From NCBI GenBank assembly GCA_026119935.1, contig JALRMH010000085.1, positions 1-64,000 of the forward strand: a stretch of DNA of 64,000 nt. Direction: 5' to 3'. The DNA is from Endothia cerciana (lineage: Eukaryota > Ascomycota > Sordariomycetes > Diaporthales > Cryphonectriaceae). The translations under genes and the position numbers were made by a program. The notes beneath the pieces were generated by a model, which was not told the origin of the DNA, did no database searches, and saw nothing but the letters and a program-made list of their open reading frames with translations. Shown in pieces: positions 34,051 to 44,687 of this stretch (position 1 is the first letter of the stretch; each line of letters starts with the position of its first letter).

Positions 34051-34667
34051 CTAGTTACTGTTGAAGTAGTTGGCGGCCAGGACCTCCCCCAGCCCCAGCT
34101 TCTTCTCCCAGTCGTCCAGGCTCGCCCACATCCGGCTCATATTTCCCAGGGGCTTGCCGCCCGCGGGGGCAAACTGCTCGGCGTCGAGACCCTCGGGCTG
34201 CTCATACAAGAAGAAGCTGTACCGGTGCGGGGAGCTGCCGGGAGGAGGCGCCGGCCCGATGTAGTTGGCGATGAAGGGCCCTGTAGGCTCGAGGGGTTCC
34301 GAGGGGGATGGTGCCTTCATCCCCGGCTGGATCCAGTGCAGGATTGGGCCGAGCACGCCAAAGGAGGGGAACGGGGCATCCAGGTCCAGACTGATGACTA
34401 CGTAGCTCTTGGAGGCCGATGCGGCGCTGTAGGTGAGCTTCGGCGGTGACTGAGCATCTAGACGAGAGGGTTCAGTAGGGCCACGATGAAAAACCAGGCC
34501 CCGATCAAGAGCCAGGAGCTCCGATGGGGGGGGGGGGGCTCACCAGCACGTGGGACATATTGCCCTGGCTCGCCGGTCGTATGATTCCCAATAGTCAACC
34601 CAAGCACCTTGGAGGGGTCGTTCTTGATGAGTCCGAGAGCCCTCTCGACCTTCGTGTTTGATGGCAT
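34051..34667 (-). CDS. Phosphatidylethanolamine-binding protein (PEBP) family
   Basis: Small cytosolic PEBP/RKIP-family protein; yeast members include the carboxypeptidase Y inhibitor Tfs1. Exons on the minus strand are 34667..34544 and 34457..34051, giving 176 aa. The 86-nt intron carries a 13-G run (on the plus strand) next to its donor and splices YVPRA to DAQSPPKLTYS. Ligand-pocket signatures are SYVVISLDLDAP (DPD-like), GPILHWIQPGM (the GxxHW motif), YIGPAPPPGSSPHRYSFFLYEQP (the GPxPPxGxHRY motif), and a C-terminal helix ending AANYF. The ATG at 34667 is preferred; an in-frame ATG at 34694 would add nine residues. There is no signal peptide. Confidence 0.88.
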
Positions 34668-35315
34668 GACGACTGACTGCCGGAGGTCCAACAAGATATC
34701 CGAATGTCAAGCTGCCGCCAGGATGTTCATGACACTTGCAAGATTATTATACTAGACAGGGAAGACCACACATGCTGAGGGAAAGGGAGGTGGGGGGGGG
34801 GGGGGAATGGTCATGTCCTTTTTGACGCCAGCGTCTCCCCATGCTAACGGACTTTACTGTCGATCTCAAGGCTAAAGTCCGAGCACGAAGGCAACGACAC
34901 AAAACCATCGTATCATGACCGGAAACAACAGTCGTATCTCCAGGTCGAGGAGAGGCTGCTCACAAGGTGCCGACAGTACCTCGCCTGTGAACCTCGCCGG
35001 CTCAGGTCCAGCCCAGTTCCAGCCTGGAAATCTGAAGAGGAAGACGAGCTTTTCGTAGACCTTAATTGCGATGATCCCAGACCTATGACTATGAGTAGCC
35101 CACCTAGGTAAACAGACGTCGAACACGTTCCTGGAGACACGACAGATGTCTGGGGGCTCCACAATTTTCTTGAAGCCGGCTACCGCTACACGGTCCCAGA
35201 GACATACCCCCGATGACGATATCCGTCCACCACGGTCGTTCATTTCATACATCGGATGCCCAAGATATTGTTATCGTCCTTCAGGTGCATCGAACTCCCT
35301 GGTCTGGCGATCCGC
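34668..35315. other. Intergenic spacer
   Basis: 648 nt with a 14-G run near 34791. No gene is seen. Confidence 0.45.
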
Positions 35316-35885
35316 TCAAACACCCAGGCCCATGAAGATGGCAGAGACGATTCCCCAGGCGAATCCGCCAACAGAGCTGACACCGTCGCACATGATGACC
35401 AGGAAGCCGATGGAAGCGAAGCCGTAGGTGATGCTGGCGATGGTGATGTCTCTCCAGGCGACAGGAGGTCGCCGGGGCTCCTGGGGGCTTGCCGCGAAGA
35501 AGCTGGGACGCGGCATGGAGCCCGGGACAGACATGACGGGGAAACGGGCATTCAGGGCGTCGGGGGCGCTGTCGAATAGGTCGTTAATGACAAGAGGATG
35601 GTCGATCTTGTCGACCTTGAGATTCTTGAAGGTCGCCTTGGCGGTTACGGTGATATTGCTCCCGTCGGGGTCGGCCTCGGACTCGGGGCTGAGCTGCTGC
35701 TCCTGCTGGACCTTCTTCCTAGCGTCCTGCGTGCCGCAGAAGTGTCAGTAATGCCTCCAGAGCCTGAAAAATACTGCGTCGTATATTGGTTTCCTCCTGG
35801 GGGGGCTGGATATATGGCTACGTACCTCGGAGCTGGGTGCGCTGACGCGTCGATAAGAACCGCGGCTGCCGTTGTCGCGTGCCAT
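35316..35885 (-). CDS. Small predicted membrane protein, unrecognised
   Basis: Two-exon model on the minus strand (35885..35826 and 35726..35316, 156 aa). The 99-nt intron has donor GTACGT and acceptor CGCAG and is in phase 0, joining SAPSSE to DARKKVQQEQQ. The N-terminal 80 residues are polar, with an S/T/K segment SNITVTAKATF and the hydrophilic KVDKIDHPLVINDLFDSAPDAL. After SMPRPSFFAAS and the proline-rich QEPRRPPVAW come two closely spaced hydrophobic segments, at about residues 112-131 and 135-155, that run to the stop. This could be a hairpin tail-anchored protein of the ER or another membrane. I do not recognise the family. Splice quality and sustained coding character support it as real. 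Confidence 0.6.
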
Positions 35886-36979
35886 TGTTGCTGTATCCCC
35901 TGATGGTCTGATGATCTCTCGACGAGAACGCTTGATCGATGACTGAGGAAGTCACTGCAACCGAAAGGCCAGGCGAGACGAATCTGAAGGTCGCTGGGGT
36001 TGATAACAAAGTCGAGGGACAGCGGGCAAACGGATGGGGGGGAAGTGACTGGTGCCTGCCCACGATTCAACGCGCCTGGCACAAAACCGAAAGTGCATTT
36101 GGGAGAGACCCAGGCCTGTAATTTTTTGGTAACGACGAGAAAAAAATATTCCGAGTCTCCCAAATCTGGCCTCTACTGTGACGCCCAAGGTTCGCTGCCA
36201 GTTCGTGGTGTGCATCAGCCAGGGTGGTGACAGGGCACACTATCAAAGCTTTGCTTACCCAGACAAGGCCAGCTTCTCAGGAGCTGGAGACAACAAGAAA
36301 TGGATTCACTCGTTCAGGCTATGACGAGACAAATATCTACACAGCCAGATGGCCAACAGTATATGTTAATAAGGAGAAGGATCAGGGTCCACCAGACGTT
36401 GTAACATCCTCCCCGCTCTCTCTGTCCTAGAAGACACTCGGGCCCTGGGCAATAAGCATTTCTGTTCTTTCTATCCCTTGGATGCCTACACCTTGATGCA
36501 TATAATCATGTGTTGCCTTTTTGCTTCAAAGTAGATTCGACTCCATTACTTACCAATCGAGATGGCCTAGCTCCGTTTTACAGCCCAAGAACTGGGGGCC
36601 GGAGGACGAGTTGTCCATGCTAGGTGGAATCTGAAGCAATACGCAATTTTTCATATTAAGATTAACAATCTTAGAGGTAGAGACAGAACCTGCTGGTGGG
36701 TCATGGGCAAAGTTCTGACTGTGCGACTACAGAGGAGCGCCCACCAGAAGGGGATGGGCTGAACATAAGAGGGCTAGTCAGATATCGACGAGAATTCATC
36801 ATTTGTGGACATAAAGTAACGGACAATTCTGATGGGAATATGGAGAAAATACCGATTATATGTCAGCCTGTTCATACATTAATAAAATCTACTACAACAA
36901 AGTATATATAATCATTTGGCAACTACCAGGCAGCTCACTGAGAGGCCAGACAACCTGTCATCCGCATTGCTTCATCTCA

Positions 36980-37026
<47 letters not shown>

Positions 37027-37823
37027 CATGAGCCCTTCATTCTCTTCTGAACTAACTGAGCGAGGTTGCCCTGGGCTGTTCCTGCGATTCGAAAAAGCCA
37101 TGCCACCTCTCAGATTGTCCACGTAGTTAGGCCAGGGACTGAGATGCTCTGCCAAAGACGGAACACTTGACAAGTACCTATGTTGATTAGTAGGCACTGG
37201 TTGATTGAGAGTTTTTTGTGTACTCGAAGTGCAGCCATGACGCGAGCGACAATGGCATGTCAGACTTCCTTGCGCTGGAGCTTCTGTTGCGATGATAGTG
37301 CTGCCCGTATTTGGTGTCAGTCCCATCCAACCCTTTATCTGTACATGTTTCTTCCTTCTTGTGAGCCACCAACCCGTTGCCAGTCTTACGATTCCACCTC
37401 TCAACTTGCCAAACCCTTGGCTCGCAGACGGAATGATTGGTGTATAAGCCTGGAGAAACGTGAACATCAATCGCATTAATGACTATGAATTCATGCATTT
37501 TGTTATGCCCGAGCCCAGTACGAGAAATGCAGCGCAAGACAGGCGGCAACAGGCCTTATGAGTGCGTGGCGGTATCAAGTTCATCAATTCCATATCCGTT
37601 ATGCCATCGTCCCACCAACGAAAGATCACATGCCACGGTCCCGTGATGGTAAAAGCAAACCAAGGAATTTTCTCTCCGCGCCTATCCATAACACCGACAA
37701 GGCTCCTCCCGTCCAGCCCAAGTCACGAACCACTGGACTCCCCACGGTCGGCCGGGTTCGCCATGGCGAGGAAGGTCAACCGGGGCCTTCCAATTGAGCT
37801 TGCAGAACCAGGGAATCAGCTCC
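35886..37823. other. AT-rich intergenic island
   Basis: This 1.9-kb stretch is visibly more A/T-rich (especially about 36230-37620) than its surroundings and contains a (TA)n tract. Open frames are short with frequent stops, and no protein motif is seen. It may be an old, RIP-decayed repeat or a regulatory spacer. Confidence 0.5.
36984..37020. repeat. (TA)n dinucleotide repeat
   Basis: About 18 TA units inside the AT-rich island. Confidence 0.9.
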
Positions 37824-39725
37824 TCACAGCTCCTCCTTGACTTTCTCCTTGGCATCGCCGGCAGTCTTCTGCGCGGCACCAGCACCGGCATTGAGCTGAT
37901 CGATGACCCACTGCCACGTATCTCGCACGGTCTCGCTGATCTTTGCGAAGAGAGTCTCAGACGGAGAGTTGGTGCCGTAACGCCAGTAGGTGGACTGCTT
38001 GCGTGCGTAGGCTCGCAGCTGATCAACGGTTGATCCTTGGGGAACAGACTGTACACGCAACATTAGCAGCCCCTCCTATACAGTGTCCTGACGACATTGG
38101 GTGATGCCCGAGGTAGACGGCAAACGGGACGGCGCGGGACTCACCACTCCATAGCTGTCGAGGTAACTCTTGAGGTCGCTCTCGCTCCACGTGCTGAAGG
38201 CGCTGGACTTGACCGAGTCGGTCGCCTTGCTAAGGTAGCTAGTAGCGGAGGCGTAGTGGGTGCCGCCGGCGGATGAGGCAGATGCGTAGGCAGATTGCGC
38301 GGCGCTGACAAGCTCATCACGGGTGGCACCAGTCTTCTCGGCGGTCTTCTTGGCTGCAGCATCTCCATTCTTCTGGAGATAGTCCTTCAGGTTCTCGATG
38401 GAGTAGTCGTCAAATGACCAAGTGTTCCATCCATTTGCAGCCTTGTGAGAGTTCTTGCGAACCAGAGCGCGGAGCTCGTCAGTCTTGGACGCCTGGGGCA
38501 CAGGAACGCCACGGGCATCCAGATATGACTTGAGACGGCTCTCGGACCAAGTGTCCACGGCCTTGTTGAAGGCATCCTGGGCGGCCAGTGAAGCGTCGTG
38601 AGTGGCCTTTGCATACTGGTTGCCGGCCTTGGAGGTGGCAGCTCCGAAGGCAGAAACGGCGGTGCCAGAGACGGTATCGCCGAGGAAGTCAGCCCTGTGC
38701 TTGCGGACGAGCGCACGGAGCTCATCAAGCTTGGTGCCCTGAGGAACTGTAGCAGCACAGGTCAGCAATGCAATCCCCGGACGCGTCCCGTGGTTGCCAT
38801 ACCTGGAATGCTGTTCTTGTCACAGAACTCCTTCAGCTGCGTCTCGCTCCATGCATCAATTACCATATCAGTGAGTGTCGAGTAGGCGGACTGTGCGCTG
38901 GCGGTGGCGCTGTTGAGCTGCTCCTGGGACTTGAGGTAAGCCAGGCGGGAGTTCCGGCGGACCGAAGCAATAAGCTTGTCGCGCTGAACATCTGGGTCAG
39001 TACGGGTCTCGTCGAGTGATGAAGAGCGGCTCCAACTTACAGTGCTGGGTTGGGGGGCAGGGATCCCATTTGTGTCGAGCCACTCCTTGAGGTCGGATTC
39101 GGTCCAAGTCTCATACAGCCAGTTGCCGGGATAGCTGGTAGCCTCGCCAAGCTTCTGAGCGACGGTGTCGTAGCTGCCTCGGGCCTTGGAAAGGATGGTA
39201 TCACGCTCGCGGGGTTGAGGGACTGTAGGATGGAAGTCAGCACACGAGCCGTTAGGGGCCACCCAGACCCGCGGTAGACTGACCAGGGATTCCGTTGTGG
39301 TCGCAGAAGGCCTTGAGCTGGCTCTCGGTCCAGGTATCGAGGATCCAGTCCTTGACGCTGCCATAGGCATCGGATGCCTTGTCGTCAGTCTCGTACCAGA
39401 GCCCCTGGACCTGGCTGACGAGCGAGTCCTTGTTCGCCTTGGCAGAGTCCTGGACGTCGACGCCCTTCTGCTGGAGGTAGCCTGTCAGCTGTGCGGTGTC
39501 CCAGCTCTTGTAGGGTGCGGCGACGTAGTCGTCCCAGTTCTTCTGGATGAGCTTCTCGAGGTCCTTGCGGTCGGCAGGAGTGGGGTAAGGGATGTCGTGG
39601 TCGGAAAGCCACCGCTCGAGCTCGGTCTCATGCCACTTGTTGTAAGCAGCCTTGGAGAACCAGGTGCTGGCAAGCGCAGCATCGGCCACAAGGGCGACGG
39701 AGACGAGGGCCTTGAACAGCCTCAT
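37824..39725 (-). CDS. Ish1/Msc1-type stress-response repeat protein
   Basis: Secretory or nuclear-envelope protein with tandem Ish1 motifs (compare fission yeast Ish1 and budding yeast Msc1). Exons on the minus strand are 39725..39284, 39222..39041, 38983..38803, 38746..38145 and 38048..37824, giving 543 aa. The introns are 61, 57, 56 and 96 nt. A signal peptide (MRLFKALVSVALVADAALA) precedes at least seven repeats of the pattern W-(S/T)-E-x-(D/Q)-L-K-x-(Y/F/W)-L/C-D-x-x-G-I/V-P-x-P followed by a basic (D/E)-x-L-hydrophobic helix. Examples start TWFSKAAY, DTWTESQLKAF, ETWTESDLKEW, DAWSETQLKEF and DTWSESRLKSY. The protein ends in an Ala/Lys-rich helix (GAGAAQKTAGDAKEKVKEEL). Introns 1 and 3 fall at the same place in the repeat, just after IP. 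Confidence 0.88.
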
Positions 39726-40255
39726 GACGGCGTATGTCTGGGCGATCCAGAGGTAGTGTTACGGGGTGGATAGCAGTCAGTAGGCTGAGGCCGGAGGCGA
39801 AGGATGGCGTTTAGGGGTGGGGGGAGGCAGATGGGGAGGACGACGATAAACGGAACGGGTCTGTTCTGGAGGGAGTAGCTTAGGTGGCTGTCTGGTGATG
39901 ATGTTGGGGAGGGAGAGGTGTCTGGGCAGAGGCTGGGAGTAGAGGTAGGAGAAGGGCAGCCCCCAGGCGGGAGGAGCTGTCAGAGCTGGTGAGGTCAATC
40001 GATCACGTCACTGGTGCCTTGTGGAAGGTGGCTTGCTCTGATGCCTGGCAGCGGCAGGCGTGTGGGATCTAATTGGCAGTGGTCTCGGCCTCGCCTTGCA
40101 CCTTGGTCTGCGGGTGGTGAGTCCAGTGTGGTCCACCATAGTCTAGTGTGGCTAGACTTCTCTGGAACCCGCGCGTTTGACGTTGCCAGCATCGCAAGCG
40201 GACTAACCGGCGACAGGGTACATGTCATATGCAGAGAGGAAGCAGATACGGGCGA

Positions 40256-40282
40256 GACACACACACACACACACACACACAC
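40256..40282. repeat. (AC)n dinucleotide repeat
   Basis: About 13 AC units. Confidence 0.9.
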
Positions 40283-41228
40283 GGCTACACCTGTTTCCAC
40301 CTGCGCCACCTGTAGTTCACATCGCTGAGCGCCACCTGTGGTACCCAGCGAGGAACCCACCTCTGACTGCAGGCTGGAGGCGGAGGGAGAGAGCACGGCC
40401 CCCCAAACCCCCCCGAGGGTACATAGTATACGGCAGCACAACAAAGAGAAATTATGTCATGCCAGTCTGCCCTGAGACGCGCCTCCTCGCTCCTCCTGCG
40501 ACGGAGCTTTCAGTCCTGTACAGTACCATCCCTACGCCATGACGTAGTCGTCCAACGGTCCTGGGGCGGCGAGGTACATCGTACTGTACTGTACATATCT
40601 GCGAGGGACAAGAAAGCCGCCACGGGCTCGGAAGGGGGTGGGGGGGGTATCTCTGTTGTCTGGACTGACCTTCAACAGTATCGTCTCGTCATACTGGAGC
40701 TCGAAGCGTGAACATGCCAGCCCATCGAGATTTATTCGCCCGCGCCCCCGACGTCTTGCCCCCCCCCAAAGAGGCCGACCGGTCAGAACGCTCCGGTGAT
40801 GTCATCTCATAACCCCTGCCCATGTGGAGGAGCTTGGGCCGCTTCCCCACAAACAGCCATCCCCAAAATGGCCTGAAGCCTGATAACTCCAGGCAGCCCT
40901 AACCCTTCCAACAGCAGGGCATCCAGACTATGTACGTCCGTAGTTCGCAGGCAGTTCGCACGGTTGATGGTTAGGAGAGACTACTAGGATAGTGTGTAGG
41001 ATGATGTTGCAGCAGATTGCGTATGGAGGTTGTTTGTTAGAAGTCGGTTGCATGGAGTACTGATCGTATGTTTCGAGGTCTAGAGCGCTACCAAGGTGAA
41101 TTCCTTGTGAACAGGGAATATAATCTATTCGTTGGCATGATAAAAGGATTTATACTGTACTTTTGTCTTTTTGTTATTATTTAATTTAATTTATTTTTTT
41201 TAAAAAGGAAAGGGGCGGATAGTCAGCA

Positions 41229-41240
41229 AACCCTAACCCT
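41229..41240. repeat. Telomere-like interstitial dimer
   Basis: Two copies of the CCCTAA-type telomere repeat. The dimer is short enough to be chance. Confidence 0.4.
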
Positions 41241-41972
41241 CAGGTTTCTGTCATGCCGGATGCGACACCTTCACAAAAGATCAGCCTTAGGCTCAAGGGC
41301 AGGGATTTTTCTTTAGGGTGGGGGGAGGGGTTTTCTCTTTCTTTTTGGAGTGTACATTTTAGAGGCGCCATGTGTAAAGAAAAAAGAAAAAAAAAAAAGG
41401 ATCAGGGCACTTCTCCTGCCAGATTGTCATTATAATTTAATCTCCCCATTTCTTTCTTAAGCACAGACCGTATAGGGCCAGTGCTCAGACCTAAGGATTC
41501 TTGCCGTTGTCTGCCGGTTGGCTCCTTCCTTCACACGAGAGAGAGCCACGGTGAACCAAAGCCTGAGCTTCCAGCTGTGCCTGCCTGCCTGCCTGCCTGG
41601 CCGTCTGCACACTTATACCGCGCCTGACTTGTCTGGCAGATGCCGGAGGCCCCTTCTCCTGCTGTATACTCTCGCGTATATCACCTCATTCAACCCCAGA
41701 GACATCTCCTTTCTCGTCCGTTCAGCAGTGCACATCCCCCCCGCTTGCAAAAGTTCCTGTTCCAGGCAAGGCCCTGCAGGACCTTCCAGCTTGTGGGATC
41801 TGGGCGACGACCCACGCCCTTGAGGCACTCAGGCGCACGGACAAGAACAACCTCGACATCACCCTGGCACTGTATGCTAGAAGGTCGCCATAAGTCGGAC
41901 CCCGACAGAAAGCGGGACATGGAGCAGCTGGTGCAGGAGAGGGCTGCCGGTGCAGACACGGCTTCCAACAAG

Positions 41973-44378
41973 ATGACCGCCCCTTACGCCGACCAGAGTC
42001 CCGAGGTTGTCGCTCAGCTGTGCCGCTCCCTCGAGGACTTTGCAAGGTCCAGGAAGAAGGGCGGCAGCGCCGTCAAGAAGACGAAATTCTCCGTGGCCGG
42101 CTCGCGGGACGGCCTGACGGTGGACTCGTGGAAGGTCTCCGACTATGAATACAAGAGGCGGGACCTGCCCACCTATGCCCGTGGCCTTTTCACCACGAGA
42201 TCCCGCAACAACGTTCCTGAGATCGCTATCCGCGGCTACGACAAGTTTTTTAACGTCGGCGAGGTGCATGAGACCAGGTGGGAGGACATCGAGAACTACA
42301 CCCAGGGTCCATACGAGCTCACCCTCAAGGAGAATGGATGCATCATCTTTGTGAGCGGCCTGGACGATGGCACCCTTCTGGTCTGCAGCAAACACTCCAC
42401 CGGTGGCCGTGACAACGTCGAGTTGAGCCATGCCGCGGCCGGGGAGAGGCATATCGAGAAGCAGCTGCGTGCATTCGGCAAGACGAAGGAAGACCTGGCC
42501 CGTGAGCTGAGGGCCCGCAATGCCACTGCTGTTGCCGAGCTGTGCGACGATGAGTTTGAGGAGCACATTCTGGCCTATGGCCCCGAGAAGGCCGGCCTCT
42601 ACCTTCACGGGATCAACATCAACGTGCCTGAGTTCATGACATATCCCAGCCCCCTGGTACATCAGTTTGCAGACGAGTGGGGCTTCCGCAAGGTCGGGCT
42701 CATCTACATGCTGTCCATAGGCGAGGTCAGGACGTTCCTGGAGCAGTGCGCAGAGACAGGCGCGCACGAGGGAAGAGACGTCGAGGGCTTTGTCATCAGG
42801 TGCAAGCGTTCGCATGACCCCTCCAGCGTGGCCCCATACGACTGGTTCTTCAAGTACAAGTTCGAGGAGCCTTACCTGCTGTACCGCCAGTGGAGGGAGT
42901 GCACGAAGGCATTGATTGCAGGCAAGACCCCCAAGATCAGGAAGCATCACGCCATCACCCAGGAATACCTGGTCTTCGCCAAGAAGAGGCTTGCCGCCGA
43001 CCCGAAACTGGGCAAGCTCTACAATCAGAACCACGGCATCATTGCCCTCCGCAACGACTTTCTCGAGTTCAAGCACATTGACGGGAGCGATGCGGCCAAA
43101 TTTGAAGAAATGTACGGGGGCGGCGCGGCGACTGAGGTTGAGAGGGACGTGATCCTCGTCCCCATCGCGACCATCGGTTGCGGCAAGACCACCATTGCTG
43201 TCGCCCTCTCGAGGCTTTTCAACTTCGGCCATGTGCAGAACGACAACATCACAGGGACCAAACGCCCTCCGCGATTCACCAAGGCGGTTCTCGAGCAGCT
43301 CGAAGACCACAAGGCCGTCGTCGCAGATCGCAACAATGCACAGAAACACGAGAGGAAACAGATCATCACCGACGTCAAGATGCAGCACGGCGAGGCTCGC
43401 CTGGTCGCCCTGAACTTCGTGCATGACAACATTGCCAAGGTTCGACAGGTTACTCAGGACCGCGTTTTTGCCCGTGGTGATAACCACCAGACGATACAGG
43501 CTGCTACAGACCCGGACAAGGTCAAGGGCATCATGGAGGGTTTCCTGCATCGTTTCGAACCTATCGATGCATCAAGAGGCCCTGACGATGGGTTTGATGC
43601 TGTCATCAATCTTGACCCGTCCGCAGGGAGCCGTCAGAACCTCGAGATTGTCGTTAATGAGCTGAAGGGACTGTACCCCAGACTCATCGAGGCCGTCCCT
43701 GCCGCGGAGGACATGGACCGTGCTATTCAGGAAGCCATGGACGGGTACAGACCGGACTTGCGACACACGATCGCCGATCGAGGTGGGCGCGGCAAGGGCA
43801 AGGAGAACGCGCAGCAGGCCCAGGCTCAGAAGCCCAAGAAGAAGAAGCCTCTCGAGTACATGTCCGTGGACGTGCCTGCCAAGGAGATCAGCAGGCTCCT
43901 CGAGACGACCTTCAATGCTACTGGTGCTGAACAGGCCCATTTCTACAAGCAGCTGCACGGCACCCGCCGCGTCCAGCCCAAGTTCCACGTCACCCTGATG
44001 CATCGCGCGGCCTCCAAGGAGCACCCCGAGCTGTGGGATCGATACGCGAGGCTGCAGGCGGAGGCGGAGGCCAGTACCGGAGTTGGCGATGGACCTCTGG
44101 GAGAGTGTGAGGTCGTGCTGGAGCGTGTGGTGTTCGATGGCCGCATAATGACGATCGTGGTCAGGCTCAACGACCCCGAGGGCAAGTGGCAGTGCGTCAA
44201 TAAGGTGGCCCACATCACCGTTGGTACTCGAGATGACAGTGTCAAGCCGAAGGAAAGCAACGACTTGCTGGGGCGTTGGCTTGCGGAGGGGCCGGGCGAC
44301 GCCTCGAGGATTTCGGATGTCGGATTCGAGGGTCGGCCGATCGTCAAAGGTGTGGTGAAGCCCGTGCTGTCGAAATAG
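41973..44378 (+). CDS. TRL1: tRNA ligase (Trl1)
   Basis: Trifunctional fungal RNA ligase that heals and seals tRNA exons after intron removal and also joins HAC1 mRNA in the unfolded protein response. Single exon, 801 aa from the ATG at 41973. Domains in order are: adenylyltransferase with nucleotidyl-lysine motif LKENGCIIF (about residue 119) and EGFVIRCKR; a polynucleotide kinase with P-loop IGCGKTTIA (about 400) and DRNNAQKHER; and a cyclic phosphodiesterase with two HxT motifs, HVTLMHR (about 672) and HITVGT (about 748). A lysine-rich linker (KPKKKKPLEY) precedes the last domain. The frame stays open upstream to an ATG at 41640 (912 codons) and an ATG at 41919 (819 aa), so the start is uncertain. 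Fungal Trl1 is an antifungal-target candidate because animals use a different ligase. Confidence 0.93.
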   Translation: MTAPYADQSPEVVAQLCRSLEDFARSRKKGGSAVKKTKFSVAGSRDGLTVDSWKVSDYEYKRRDLPTYARGLFTTRSRNNVPEIAIRGYDKFFNVGEVHETRWEDIENYTQGPYELTLKENGCIIFVSGLDDGTLLVCSKHSTGGRDNVELSHAAAGERHIEKQLRAFGKTKEDLARELRARNATAVAELCDDEFEEHILAYGPEKAGLYLHGININVPEFMTYPSPLVHQFADEWGFRKVGLIYMLSIGEVRTFLEQCAETGAHEGRDVEGFVIRCKRSHDPSSVAPYDWFFKYKFEEPYLLYRQWRECTKALIAGKTPKIRKHHAITQEYLVFAKKRLAADPKLGKLYNQNHGIIALRNDFLEFKHIDGSDAAKFEEMYGGGAATEVERDVILVPIATIGCGKTTIAVALSRLFNFGHVQNDNITGTKRPPRFTKAVLEQLEDHKAVVADRNNAQKHERKQIITDVKMQHGEARLVALNFVHDNIAKVRQVTQDRVFARGDNHQTIQAATDPDKVKGIMEGFLHRFEPIDASRGPDDGFDAVINLDPSAGSRQNLEIVVNELKGLYPRLIEAVPAAEDMDRAIQEAMDGYRPDLRHTIADRGGRGKGKENAQQAQAQKPKKKKPLEYMSVDVPAKEISRLLETTFNATGAEQAHFYKQLHGTRRVQPKFHVTLMHRAASKEHPELWDRYARLQAEAEASTGVGDGPLGECEVVLERVVFDGRIMTIVVRLNDPEGKWQCVNKVAHITVGTRDDSVKPKESNDLLGRWLAEGPGDASRISDVGFEGRPIVKGVVKPVLSK

Positions 44379-44687
44379 GGCGGCCCACCACGGCCACTAC
44401 ACCTGACGAAGGCCGGCCAGTGATGCAGTCCGGAGACTCGATCTCGCCATAGTTCGGAGGAAGGGGTAGGCCACTGTATCTAGCATACTTACAGTACCCA
44501 CGGGCCCAGTTCATGATCATGGCGAAATGATGGCGTGTCCGACAAGCATGGTAGACTTTTGATTGCGTGAGTATTTGTTATATACAGGAGGACTCTGTAG
44601 GCAGTCACGGGAGCAATCGCCGAGGAAATAGCCATGATGTACCCACTTGCCCTTCATGAGTCTAATCTCGCGCCCTCCCACACATAC
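44379..44687. other. Short convergent spacer TRL1 / TRP4
   Basis: 309 nt holding both 3' UTRs. No gene is seen. Confidence 0.5.

Larger units (their letters stand above)
39726..41972. other. Divergent promoter region, Ish1-like / TRL1
   Basis: 2.2 kb without a credible separate gene. It contains an (AC)n tract at 40256-40282, TACTGTAC-type palindromes near 40518 and 40580, a telomere-like AACCCTAACCCT at 41229, (CTGC)n near 41580, and an in-frame open extension of TRL1 from 41640. Confidence 0.5.

Noticed and set aside
41877..43550. 557-codon open frame antisense to tRNA ligase
   Set aside because: No family features. The sense strand encodes all catalytic motifs of Trl1, so this is a shadow of codon bias.
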